64,000 nucleotides of DNA from Cochliopodium minus. Lineage: Eukaryota > Discosea > Himatismenida > Cochliopodiidae. The notes beneath the pieces were generated by a model. That model had not been told where the DNA came from. It saw only the letters and a list, made by a program, of their open reading frames with translations, and searched no databases. The translations under genes were made by a program, and so were the position numbers. The stretch covers positions 1 to 64,000 of the forward strand of contig JAMYWO010000111.1 in NCBI GenBank assembly GCA_024220525.1. The letters are read 5' to 3'. Position 1 is the stretch's first letter, and every line of letters begins with the position of its first letter. Shown here in pieces: positions 38,209 to 49,544 of the stretch.

Positions 38209-39806
38209 TTAATTGACCAAACTACCGGTGCAACTTGATCCACTTCCGCTAGTACAAGCAAAACAGTGATAAGAAACAGAAACATCATCGTTCAAGAAAG
38301 AGTCAAAGTTATCAATGTCCCAAATAGTCTTTCCCTTCAAAAAGTCTGAACCAATGTTAAGTTTCAGTTGATTATTGAAATCACAATCATAAATGTATCC
38401 TCTCCAATCTATTGAGACAGTGTCCTTGTAAAAGGGGAAAAAAGGTTAAAATTTATTTAAAATTTTGAGTGGTCTTTTTACCCTGCACATCAAACTATTG
38501 ACAGTATCTTTGTTATAATTTTCTACCAATTTATTCATATACTCTTCATATTTTCCACTCGAAAGCAAAAAATCTGCGAATCTCTTTGAAAAAATTGATG
38601 AAAAAAAAAATTGGAGAATTTAAAGAAAATGACTTTACTTTTATTGGAATATTTGTGAGAGTGTAGAGACTGTTGAAATGAATTCCAAAATTTTCATAGA
38701 GCTCTTTTTTGTAATTTGACTCAAGAGACTTTTGTGGTCCAGGCAACCCTAAACCACCAGGATTGTAAACTAAATTTAACTTTCAAAAAAAAAAGTTGGA
38801 TAATTTGATTTTAGTACTAGAAAAGAAAGACTTACTTTTAATGGAGAATCTTTCATTCCATAACCCAATTTGTTGAGAATTTTCAAAACTTCCAAAGACT
38901 CATTGAATACACCATTACCCCTTTGTTTATCTACATTTTCAATGGTATAACAAGGAAGACTAGCTACAATTTCCTGTTGTATGTAATGATTAGTTTTGAC
39001 AAAATAATATTTATCCTTATAAAAAATATAAATAAAAATATAATCTTTATCCTTACAACGTTATTATCTGCGAGGAATTGAGCAGTATCCTTTTGTCCTT
39101 CCAATAAGAGAACTGTCAGATTACATCTATCTATTACATTCTTATTTCTTTTGCGAGATTCTCTCACTAATTCTTTAAAATGAGGATTCATTTCGGGTGC
39201 TCCTCCTATCGAATTCATAAATAAAATTAAATCAAGTACTTTGTTTTTGATTATTTACCAGTGATGTCTACTGTTTCAATAGAGGGTGTTTGATCCATCA
39301 AATAAATCAGCCTATCTATTTCCTTTTTACTCATGTTCTCCATTTTTTTTGTGGGTCCTGCTTCAACCTGCATTAAGATCGTTTTAAAATTTGAATAAAG
39401 AAATTCAAAAAATTTTTTTTTTTACATGGCAATGATTGCATGTCAAATTGCATAACAATCCTATAGATTTCAATTTCATTAATATCAAATTTTTCTATTT
39501 CACTTAATTAATACCTATATTCACTTGAAGAATTTTCGTTTGATTTCTTTTCAAAGGCCATAAATTATCTTTTTCTAATACTTTCCTAAATGTAGGTATT
39601 TTTGAGCATGCTAATTTCAATGATTCATTTCTTTCTGTTTGTTTTCAAAAATTTAAAATTTTATTTATTTTGAACCAAGAATTTTTGATAGATCAACCTT
39701 TTTCTTTTCTTATTTCGATCTTCATTTTGGTTGCTTCAGATAGTGCATAATCTCTCTTTATAAATTTTTGTTTGAGAGTTTTATTTGACTTAATTTTCTT
39801 TAACAT
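38209..39806 (-). CDS. arsS: Radical SAM enzyme of the ArsS (arsenosugar synthesis) family
   Basis: The gene reads in about eight exons from the ATG at 39806 (MLKKIKSNKTL) to the TAA at 38209. The radical SAM cluster motif CxxxCxxC is LCNLTCNHC, preceded by ILQVNIG and followed by HVEAGPTKK. Further ArsS blocks are ETVDITGGAPEMNPHF, KNVIDRCNLTVLLLEGQ, the exon with VYNPGG, YTLTNIPIK, YIYDCDFNNQL and the C-terminal Cys-rich CFACTSGSGSSC. In bacteria and algae this family is proposed to attach the adenosyl group of SAM to dimethylarsenite on the way to arsenosugars. It is a mainly bacterial family, but here it carries spliceosomal introns of the local type, so any transfer is old. No arsM partner is seen nearby. 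Confidence 0.88.
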
Positions 39807-40092
39807 TTTTTTTTTTTGAAAATTTGATTTACCAAAAAAAGTAAAGAATGTACAAAATGTTTTTCCAGTTTAATTCTCTTTTGTTTTCATGGCAGTGGTA
39901 TAATTTTTTCAAATATTGTTTAAATCTTTTTGCATTATAAATCAAAGCCAAATTAATTATCCAAAAACCTAATTGAAATGCATACCAAAATTTTGTTGAT
40001 TTATCTCAGCTATTAGATCAAACTTCAAAACTCCAAAATTTAAAATCTTGTTTCAATTTCCATTTGGATAAATAAATGAAAAAAAAAAAAAA
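39807..40092. promoter_or_regulatory. Short bidirectional intergenic region between ArsS and Sec20
   Basis: 286 bases separate the two divergent start codons. The Sec20 ATG follows directly on a run of A. No other element stands out. Confidence 0.4.
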
Positions 40093-41080
40093 ATGAGAAA
40101 GACAATGAACAAAGAGAATACCAACTCAAGATTAAACAATTTATTGAAATTGGAGATCGATATCCAGACCAATATACAATACCTCCAAGAATTGGGAAAT
40201 AATGATTTGACAGAACAAAAGATATCGAGCATCTATCTGGACTCCAAAACACTTTTGGAGAATCTCTTGCTAGAGATCAACGAATTGAACAAATATGCAA
40301 ATGAACAAGAAAGGGAATCAGATAAAGAATATCTCATCCAACAAATTCTATTACATAAAAAAGATCATAGAAAGTAATATCAACATATATCAATCCTATC
40401 TCAAATATATGCCTTCATTTTTAAATTTTGAGATTTATTTTTTAACTATAAAATTTATTTTTAAAAAAAGAATTTTATTACGTCACCGATTTTAATACAT
40501 TTCAAAAAAAATTTTCTCACTTCATCAAATGTTGTAATAAAAATCTCTATTCTTTAAAAAAAAAGATTGTTCGAAGATATACAGAAATCGTTTTTGAATT
40601 GTAGAATTAAATTAAATGAAAGAGATCAAGAAAATAGAAGAAAATTATTGTCAGGAGAAACAAAAAGGTAAAAAAAAAAAAAACTAAATTAACAATAACA
40701 ATAAAAAAAGGTTTTTAAATTAATTTAAAAACTAACAAAAATTTTTCTTTTTTTTTAAAAAAACGTACAGAGTGACAATTAAAGAAAGTGCTCTTAAAAA
40801 TATTGAGAAAGGAACAGAAATGCTTCGAAACACTCGAAGAATGATGCAAGCTGAAGTAAAGAGAGCTTCTTCTGTAAGAGAAAATCTCGAAAATTCTTCC
40901 AATACCATAGTAGAGGTTATTTCTAAACATCACATTTTTGGGGAAAATGTCACTTTGGCGGGTTATTTGATCAATAAGCTCAAACGTAGGGAAGTAACCG
41001 ACAAAATTTTACTTTGTGTATGTTTGATGTTTTTCTTCTCTATTGTTCTTTATGTAATTAAAAAACGAATTATTGGTTGA
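40093..41080 (+). CDS. SEC20: Sec20-family SNARE
   Basis: Three exons (40093-40373, 40566-40667, 40771-41080) join in phase to 230 residues. The N-terminal two thirds are helical and charged. The last exon matches Sec20/BNIP1: a SNARE-like helix (LRNTRRMMQAEVKRASSVRE), then the conserved linker GYLINKLKRREVTDKILL and a C-terminal membrane anchor (LLCVCLMFFFSIVLYVIKKR). Human BNIP1 and yeast Sec20 have the same RRELTDK-anchor arrangement. It is a tail-anchored Qb-type SNARE for Golgi-to-ER retrograde fusion. The start is the ATG after an A run; an alternative Met four residues later would change little. Confidence 0.9.
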
Positions 41081-41213
41081 AAAAAGAAAAAAATTTTTAT
41101 TCTACTTTAATATTTTTCCAATTAAAAATGATGTAAATTCAAAAAGTTTGTTTTGCTATTATTTTTAAAAACTGTCTTTAAAAAAAAAAAAATTTTATTT
41201 TTTATTTTATTTT

Positions 41214-42041
41214 TTATTTGCACACTACTTCAAAAGGAGAACCAGGCAAATGTTCGCCCTTTATCGTAACACTAACTTTATATCTACCAGAAAAACCAAC
41301 GGTGTAATGAATGACATAAGATCCGTCGCCGTTGTCATCCACGTCTGCATCTATTTTGGTTCCCTCTCCCTTTACAATCACCTCGGGTGGGTTTCCTCCT
41401 ACATCCATTCTATTTCCCCATCTGTCATAAAGTTCTACATTAAGTGTTGCTTGAGATCCTAAAAGGTAATAAAAAATAAAAAATAAAAAAATAAAAAAAT
41501 GAAAAAATGAAAAATAAAACAATGAAACAATAAAAAAATAAAAATAAAAAAATAAAAAATAAAAAATAAAAAATAAAAAATAAAAAATAAAAAATAAAAA
41601 ATAAAAAATAAAAAATAAAAAATAAACTTTAAAAATTGAAAATAATTAAAATAAAAAAATGTTAATAAATGTTTATAAATGTTTACCAGGTTTTAACTCG
41701 TTTACCATACCCGATATAACACTTTTTTCTTGGCTTGGCACTGGTTCTGGCTCGACGTAAGTTTCATAAGGAGATCCCTTTATCTGCTCGTCATTCCCAG
41801 AAACAAAAATTTTGTACTTTTCAAATTAAAAAAATAAAATAAAAAATGAAATAAATTAAAAAATAATATAAAAACTAAATAAACTTCATAATCTAAAATA
41901 TAAAATAAAATTAATTAAAAATTTTTAATAAAAAAATAAAATAAAAAATAAAAAAATGATATAAATTAAAAAATAATATAAAAACTAAATAAACTTCATA
42001 ATATAAAATAAAAATATAAATTATAATTCAAAACAAAAAAT

Positions 42042-42074
<33 letters not shown>

Positions 42075-44096
42075 CAAAAAAGAAATTTTAAAAAAATTAA
42101 TAAAATAAATATTTTTTTTTTACTTTTCCAGACTTTTGAGTAGAAAAGTAAGCAGAGTAAGTACCATTATTATTGTTTTTGATGATGAGATTAGTTTTGT
42201 TGTTGTTAGAATCAAGCAAATATCCTTCAAACTCTTCAATAGTCTTAGTGGTGATTTCCTTGTTCTCGATGCTGTAACACTTGATGTAGAAGTCCTGTGG
42301 TTTTGCGACGCGGGCTCTTTTGATGCTTTCCCCTACTGCTACGCAATTAGGTGGGCAGGCTCCTACTTTCATCGAGTAATACTCTACTAGCGCGACAATT
42401 CCACTCTCTATTTTTTATTGACAAAAAATTTTTAAATGAAAAATTTTTGTGTTCAAAAAAAAAAAATTTATTTTTACATGAATAAGTTTGTTAAAAAAAA
42501 ATAAAGAAAAAAAATTAAAGAAAAAAAATTATAAATTTGGTTCAAAAATCAATATTTTCTAAAGAGAAGTGAAATATGTTAATTCAAAAATAATATAAAA
42601 GAGACTGAGCAATATTTTTTTTACCAAATAAAAAATAAAAAAAGAAATAATTGATGAAATAATCAAGAAAATTTGATAGGGAAAAAAGGTTCTTGTTCTC
42701 TGTTTCAAAAACAAGTTTTATAAATTCGTTCTTTAACATTTTTTTATTTTTTACCGTAAGCTTGTTGAGGACCAGAATCAAGAGGATTGTTCTCGAGAGT
42801 GAGTTTGAGAGAAGGATCCAAATAAGAAACATCGCCAGGTAAACTCTTGATCTTATTGTTGTTCAACAAAAGTTTTCTCAAAGTGGCCTTGAGCCAAAAG
42901 AGCTGCTTGGGAAGAGTCTCGATCTGATTCTTCGAAAGATCCAAGTGTTTGAGCTTCTTGATGTTTTTCATTTGAGGAGGAACGGTTTTAAGTTGGTTGG
43001 CGGACAATTGGATTTCGGAAAGTTCCGCCCAGTTCTCCATTCCTTCGGCGATCGAGTCGAGGCTGGTTATTTTGCATTCGTTTGCCATCAACATTTTCAG
43101 TTTGGTGCATTTTGTTATCTCTTTGCTGAATTGTGTGATTCTGTTGTTGGAGACGTTGAGGAATTCTAAATTTACTAGTGTTCCTATTGTTTCTCCAATG
43201 TCATCTTTTTTTTTTTAAATTAATATCAGTTCAAATGGAATTCATTTAAAGTTCAAAAGAATTTATTTATTGAAACAGAATTAATTCTCTATTTTCCAAT
43301 TTTATTTTGTATAGTTCATGCTTTAAATTAATTGTTTTGAAAAGAGTATTTTTATATTTTTGAGAAGTTATAGGTGTTGAATTTTTCTTTATATGTTAAT
43401 ATCAATTCTTTCATTATCTTTTGATAGGTTTATATAAAACTGTAATTATCGTTGATAGATAAATTCCCTCAAATATATCCTTTTCAAATTAAATAAATGA
43501 AAGGTGTTACCAATCTGATTCTGTGAGATATCTAATTTGATCAATGTTCCACTGAATTTGGTCAATTCCTTATTGACAATCGTCAAATTGTTGTCAATAA
43601 ACGTCAATTCTTGTAACCCCTTCAAATCCCACACCTGCAAAGGAATAGCCTTCAATTCTGTCCCATCGAAATTCAATATCTTGAGTTTATTGAGGTTACC
43701 AAAGTCGCTGGGCAAGGTTTTGATCTCATTATAGCTGATATTCAATTCCTCCAAAGATGCGATCTTAGAAAAGTTGTTGGGCAATTCCTTGAGCTTATTT
43801 CTATCTATCTTCAATATCTTTAAAGTATCTAAGACCAATATTCCATCCCCCAACACCCCGATCAAATTACGTGACAATATGAATTCTTCCAATTGCTTGA
43901 GGGGATTGAATTTCTTTGGAAGATCCCTAATATTGTTTCTACTCAGATCTAATTTGACCAATCTGGGCAATTTGAGGATTGCCTTGAAATTCTTCATTTT
44001 TTCAACACCACAATCTTCGAAATTCAGATTTATTCCACCATTTCTTTTGCAATTATCATAAGCTTCTTTTGCCTTTTTTGATAGACCAAATCCCAT
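41214..44096 (-). CDS. Leucine-rich repeat protein with C-terminal filamin-type repeats
   Basis: Five exons (44096-43511, 43204-42755, 42407-42124, 41816-41687, 41458-41214) join in phase to 564 residues. The start MGFGLSKK is a strong N-myristoylation match (G2, S6, K7-K8), so the protein may sit on membranes. About 13 LRRs of the LxxLPxxI type cover residues 20-350. Two filamin/ABP280-type Ig repeats follow (NNNNGTYSAYFSTQKSGKYKI ... GSPYETYV in part; DDNGDGSYVIHYTV, GRYKVSVTI, LPGSPFEV). Filamin repeats bind membrane or signalling proteins. The same LRR-filamin pairing opens the large HECT protein at 53443, so the two are probably paralogous in that part. Introns are long A/T microsatellite-like tracts. 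Confidence 0.9.
41525..41630. repeat. AAAAAAT microsatellite in intron
   Basis: Near-perfect tandem repeat of a 7-base AAAAAAT unit inside the last intron of the LRR-filamin gene. It is the most regular of the intronic A/T arrays in the window. Confidence 0.8.
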
Positions 44097-44177
44097 ATTT
44101 TTTTTTTATATTTTTATAATTTTGATTCAAAGATAAAAAAGAAAAAAGAAGAGGATGATAGTATAATAAGAAAGTGA

Positions 44178-44330
44178 AAATCAATCTTTTTTTAATAAAC
44201 CGCAAAAATAAAAACATTTCTTTAAATAAAGAAAAACTTTTTTTGAAACAATTATTTCTTTTCGTTCTTCTTGTTGATAAGACTATTGAAGAAATTGGCA
44301 AGCTTCTCCTCTTCAAAATGAACAAACCTT
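44178..44330 (-). pseudogene. Stray copy of the 3' end of the dynein light intermediate chain gene
   Basis: About 140 bases here match 51629-51775, which is the last part of the coding sequence and the 3' untranslated region of the dynein gene on the same strand. The shared text includes GAAGAAATTGGCAAGCTTCT and the A-rich tract before it. Compared with the intact gene it lacks 18 bases and has a few substitutions. It joins no longer frame here, so it is a duplicated fragment rather than a gene. Confidence 0.85.
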
Positions 44331-44484
44331 TTATTTTTTTTTTACATCAAAAAAAAAGAAAAAAAGGTGATCATCAACCCAATGAAAGAAGGGAGGAGAA
44401 TGGTGATAAATTCAAAAGAAAATCAATCTTTTTTTTCAAAAATTTATGTGGTTATATAAAAATTATTTGAAACAATCTTGATTT

Positions 44485-44665
44485 ATTGATTTCTTTTTCC
44501 ATTTGAGGGATCAAGATGAATATAATTTGTATCTTGAAAATTATTAACAGTCATGAAAATAAAAAATAGGATTCACTCCACCTGGCAATTTTATTAATTG
44601 ATCATATGTGCAAAAATAAGATTTATCATTCAAGGATTCTTATAATTGGGGATGAATTCAAAATA
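44485..44665. repeat. Dispersed duplicate, copy 1 (with 48795-48965)
   Basis: About 175 bases, including TCAAGATGAATATAATTTGT and ATTGATCATATGTGC, recur at 48795-48965 in the same orientation with about 5 to 10% differences and small indels. Neither copy encodes a long frame. The pair is one of several shuffled duplications between 44 and 49.5 kb. Confidence 0.85.
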
Positions 44666-44699
44666 AAGAAAATAGATCCAAAAGGAAAAAAAAAATGTT

Positions 44700-47050
44700 T
44701 TTTATAGATATTTGAAGAAAGTTGGTGTTCCATTCGATCCATCATCTGTTGTATCAATGAAACATTTGCAGACTTTTTCTATTTTATTATTCTCCGAAAT
44801 TACATAATCAGTAGCATCACAGAATCGAGTTTGTTTAAAGAGAAGCGATAAAAGAAACCTGACAGACAAAATTTTTTCCCTTGAAGTTCTTCCTTTTTCA
44901 CTTTGTCCATTGTCTGGAGTCTTTTGACAGAAATAAATACAAAGTCATCTTGATGAAGTGAGACAATAATATCACCCAAATGAATTCCCATTTCTTTTAT
45001 AATTTCGTGAGTGAATTGCAAATGACCAACAAAGTTATTTTTCTGCCAGACAAAGGTTTCTGATTATTCAGCAAAGGAGATTCATCTTTTTCTTTGAAAA
45101 CTTTTTGAATGTATAAACTTGGTTTTTGGACATTTTGTAGGGAGCTGCCATTACATTTTCGAGTGTGTGAATGGTGTTTTGAAGATGATATTTTTCGCTG
45201 TCATCGATGAGATTTCTATTTTGGATTTCATGTACTCGCAGAAATTGAAATTGGCTTTCAAGTTGTTTATGTGAGCACAACCGCTGCAGCAAACGAAAGA
45301 GTGAGATCCCATTGATCCTTCAATTTTGTTAGCTTTTGAAGAATAACCATTGTCATTAGGAGTACACCGAAGATGAAACTTGAATATGGTATTCTTCAAT
45401 CTTAGACCATTGGAAGAGATTAGTGAAACGCCTTTTCTTTTTCAATGAGTTTTACGGTTTTTCCGCTCTCAATTTCGTTAAGATAAGAAAGACCAATAAC
45501 CTCTTCAACTTTTTTCTTTTTATCTGACTTAAACAAACTTTCATCGTAGATCCATCTTGCAGCTTGTATTACCAAAGATCCTAGTCCAGATAATTGTCGT
45601 CCGTCTCCCCAATATCCATAAAAAATTGTGAATTCTTGTTTTAAGTTGAGATCGATGATGAAACAATCCTCAAGACAAAGAAGATGCCTCGCAAAAACAT
45701 ACTCAATGTCACTAAATGAAGTTGTATTAATATAAATAAAAATATTGTTAATTATTACGTTGTACATCTATTTTTTCCAAAACACTCATGTTTAAGTAGA
45801 ATTGTAATTCTACCTTTTCTTTTTCTCGAAGATTCAATTCATTCATATCAATTTTGTTAATATTTCTCCTAAAATATTCAATGTCCAATTTATCATTTGT
45901 TCTTTTTGATGACAGCAGATCTTGTTTGGAATGCTTAATCCGTTCTTTCCCTTCATAAGTAACTGCGTAGAAAGATAACTTCACTTTTGTATTTTATAGT
46001 TTTTTGTTGAGATAATCTTGTGCATTTTCAGTGCCTATGACCCCCTTGTTGCTCTTTCTCCCTTTATACATTGTGTCATATGAAATGGGATATGGAATGG
46101 GATTAGAGTGGCCTGGTTCAATATCAAAAGTTAGAATATGTTTTGTTTTGTCTTGGAATCTCAATTAGTTTCGAAGTTCCTTATATACGTAAACTGTCCC
46201 TACCAACCTAAAAACTTTGGGGAAAAGTTATCATAGTGCAATTGAATAAATTTCGTCACTTCTTCTGCTGTTTGATCCCTAATTTTTTGTTTTTGTTCCT
46301 TGAAACGCTCATTGTAAAACTCAAAAAGTGGTCCGTTGAGTTCTTTGTCTTCGTACCAAATGGAAAGAAACGTTAACAAACCTCCTGACATCCCCCCCAC
46401 CATTTCTAAAAGTATCTCCAGAGATCGGTGGATAGAAGACGACTGCTTGACTTCCTTAAGGAGCTTCTTAGCATTGCCATTGAACTTTCTAAGAGCTTCC
46501 TTCAGCTTTTTGTCCATATCTTTGAAGTTTTCTTTGAAGAAAAATGAAATATAATAATAAAAATTTTAATTATGTTAAGTTGATTCACAATGTTTAATTT
46601 TTGCTTGAACTTCTTTTTCTTTGAGTCCAATTTCTTCAGAGGTATGTACGACTGATACACTAGGGGGAAATTGTGGGAGAGCTTTATTCTTTTTTCTCAC
46701 TTTGAAGTCCTTGCAAATATTGCTTTTGATATATTTGTGGATGCTTTGCCAAAGAACACCAAGACCAATTGTTTCCGACACAAGTTTTGAAAATTCTATT
46801 GGCTCCATCGTTGTGTCGCATTTCTCTATTCATTTTCGAACCAATATTTGAACAAAGCATCCACTCTCTTTTGTTGATTAGGTTTTTTTGGTTTGTCAAA
46901 AGGCAAAACTTTCTCAGAAGACAATTGTCTCTTCTTTATATCTTGGATAGAAAAGGGAATGAATTCAGATTCTGTTTTGTCCAATTCAATAATAGAATCT
47001 TATCACTTGGATCACCTGATCCTCCATCCATCTATTATTATTTTTTGGAA
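44700..47050 (-). pseudogene. Decayed coding stretch of unknown family
   Basis: The composition is clearly less A/T-rich than the surrounding spacers, and several minus-strand open frames of 70 to 115 codons overlap or abut in different frames. Segments such as LLCLEDCFIIDLNLK (within 45420-45767) and LEILLEMVGGMSGGLLTFLS (within 46200-46517) look protein-like. No start-to-stop gene can be read and the introns typical of the window are not evident, so it looks like a broken gene or element with several breaks. No terminal repeats, target-site duplications or recognisable enzyme motifs were found, so its origin (host gene, transposon or other) is open. Confidence 0.5.
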
Positions 47051-47795
47051 AAGAAGTTAGATTCGAAAAGAATTGATAAAATGGAATAAAAGGTGATGGA
47101 CACCAAAACCCAAATTATTATAATCACCATCCATTTATTATTATATAATCCCGTCGAGATAAAGCCCAAAATAAAAAATAAAAATATCTTAAGATATTAA
47201 CATGAAACTGGATATATATCTTTTGATAATTCCTGATTGAAAATTAATATCTGGAATATTTTATCTACCATTTTTTTGATGGGTATCTCTCAAATTAAAA
47301 TATCTCACATAAATATTGAAAATAAAATCTGATCATTTTAAGGGAACAACACAGTGTTTCGGAAAAAATATAGCTATTTTTTGATGGAGTAAATAAAAAA
47401 AAATATATATAGATTATTATTATGATCAAAAAAATAATGAACTCTTTAATTTTTTTCATTCCATAACAACATTTTATTTTTTTTTTTCGTTATTGAGTAG
47501 CACGTTTCTCCATTTCAAAGAAGCAAGCTGTTCAAAAAATCAGCAATTTGATTTTATTTCTAATTTTCTTTTTTAAATTTCCTATTTTGATTTTGAAACA
47601 AGCAAATAAAGAAATTTAAATAAAACACAAATATTGAAAACAAACAATTCATTTCGTGAAAAAATCTTTATTCAAAATTTATTGCAAAATTACCCTTTAA
47701 AGATTTTCTTTGAAAATCTTTAATTGTGTGTGTTATTTTACAAAGTGTTTGTATGTGTTGTTTCACTTATTTATGTTTTTAAAATAAATCTTCCT

Positions 47796-48023
47796 TTAAA
47801 GTTCTCTTCTCAAATCTAAAACTTTTTTGAATAATCTGATTCTGTGTCCGATTAACTGAACTCCAATGTTTTTTATTTCAGATAAATCCAAAGTAAGGAA
47901 AGATCTCCCATTGATGTGATTAGCTCTCATTGTATTACAATAGACCTCCCCAAAATCAAAGATGGTCAATAACCAGTTGCACAATTCTTCAGTATTAAAT
48001 TCTATATCAAATTTGTGATTCAT
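47796..48023 (-). CDS. Stand-alone SAM-domain protein, copy 1
   Basis: A single exon encodes 75 residues that form one sterile alpha motif domain: TEELCNWLLTIFDFGEVYC, then INGRSFLTLDLSEIKNIGV and GHRIRLFKKVLDL, the five-helix SAM pattern. SAM domains oligomerise or bind other SAM domains or RNA. The coding sequence is identical base for base to the copy at 49201-49428. The near-identity extends about 45 bases past the stop and about 110 bases before the start, then falls off sharply. A protein this short may work as a regulator of larger SAM proteins, but that is inference. Confidence 0.75.
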   Translation of the reverse strand: MNHKFDIEFNTEELCNWLLTIFDFGEVYCNTMRANHINGRSFLTLDLSEIKNIGVQLIGHRIRLFKKVLDLRREL

Positions 48024-48699
48024 TTTATGTATTTTTGTGATTTGTGTTATTTTTTATGTGTATTTTTTTTTTATTTTTTTATTTATTTATTTTTTATTAA
48101 ATTTTATTTAAAAATTTGAGGAAAATTAGTGAAGAGAAAAAAAAATTTAAAAATAATTGGAAAATTTTTTCACTTAAAAATTAAATACATATTTATTGAA
48201 AAAAAAAAAGAATATAATTAGTTCTAGGCAAATTATTAAAATAAATTTAATGTAAATTTCAAAAAAAAAAATCTACTTTATAAAAAGAAGAAATTCATTC
48301 ATTCTCTTGTTAAATTTACAATTTTATTCAAGAACTATAAAATTTATATTATTGAACTCCAAAAGGGATTATATCTTCTTAAATAAGTATCTTTATTTTA
48401 ATTTATTTAAATATCATTTCCACTAACTGAAATCCTACAATTGAGATGTTCAAATTATTATAATAGTTTAAAATTTGTTAAAGTAAAAAGAAAACCTTGC
48501 CATTTTTCAATCTTTTAAAATTTTAAATTAAATTGAGGAAGTTATGATTATATTCATTTTTTTTTTCCGCAAAAGGAACTTTTTTTCTAAAATAATTATT
48601 ATCTGATTTATTAAAGGAGGATTTTTATAATTGTCAATTGTAGTACTATTCACAATCCCAATAGCAAATCTTGAACAACAATATTCAAGAATTGACTTT

Positions 48700-48965
48700 C
48701 TACCAATCTAGGCAATTTGAGGATGGCCTTGAAATTCTCCATTTTGTCGAATCAAAGAAAAATGAAAAGTATAAAATTATTTGTTGAAAGATTTTGATTT
48801 CTTTTTCCATTTGAGGAGATCAAGATGAATATAATTTGTATCTTGAAAATTATTAACAGTCATGAAAATAAAAATAGGATTCACCCTCCACCTGGCAATT
48901 TATTAATTGATCATATGTGCCAAAATAAGATTTAACATTAAAGGATTCTTATAAATTAGGTATAT
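48700..48965. repeat. Dispersed duplicate, copy 2, joined to an LRR-gene fragment
   Basis: Bases 48712-48745 resemble the 5' coding part of the LRR-filamin gene (near 43955-43998) with several differences. Bases 48795-48965 resemble 44485-44665. The order of fragments differs from the source region, so this is a rearranged duplicate with no coding capacity. Confidence 0.75.
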
Positions 48966-49200
48966 TGAGGATTTTTTTCTATTGTATTTGATTTTATTTC
49001 TAATTTGCTTTTTCAAATTTCCTATTTTGATTTTGAAACAAGCAAATAAAGAAATTTAAAGAGAAAAACAAGCTAATGAAAAAAACACCACATTTCGTGA
49101 GAAAAAAGCTTTATTCAAAATTTGTTGCAAAAATTTCCCTTTAATCTTAAATTGTGTATGTGTTGTTTCACTTATTTATGTTTTTAAAATAAATCTTCCT

Positions 49201-49428
49201 TTAAAGTTCTCTTCTCAAATCTAAAACTTTTTTGAATAATCTGATTCTGTGTCCGATTAACTGAACTCCAATGTTTTTTATTTCAGATAAATCCAAAGTA
49301 AGGAAAGATCTCCCATTGATGTGATTAGCTCTCATTGTATTACAATAGACCTCCCCAAAATCAAAGATGGTCAATAACCAGTTGCACAATTCTTCAGTAT
49401 TAAATTCTATATCAAATTTGTGATTCAT
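49201..49428 (-). CDS. Stand-alone SAM-domain protein, copy 2
   Basis: Identical in all 228 coding bases to the gene at 47796-48023, spaced 1405 bases away in direct orientation. It encodes the same 75-residue SAM domain with the GHRIRLFKK helix. The immediate flanks are also nearly the same, but beyond about 49155 and 49540 the two loci differ by many substitutions and indels. Both copies are intact, so either or both may be expressed. Confidence 0.75.
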   Translation of the reverse strand: MNHKFDIEFNTEELCNWLLTIFDFGEVYCNTMRANHINGRSFLTLDLSEIKNIGVQLIGHRIRLFKKVLDLRREL

Positions 49429-49544
49429 TTTATGTATTTTTGTGATTTGTGTTATTTTTTATGTGTATTTTTTTTTTATTTATTTATTTATTTATTTTTT
49501 ATTAAATTTTATTTAAAAATTTGAGGAAAATTAGTGAAGTTTAT

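Noticed and set aside
40019-40252. Minus-strand frame overlapping the Sec20 5' exon
   Set aside because: It is a shadow of the first Sec20 exon, whose splicing into the conserved Sec20 tail is in phase.
44700-47050. Assigning the decayed stretch to a named virus-like or transposon family
   Set aside because: No polymerase, integrase, capsid or transposase motif and no terminal repeats could be recognised, so naming a family would be a guess.
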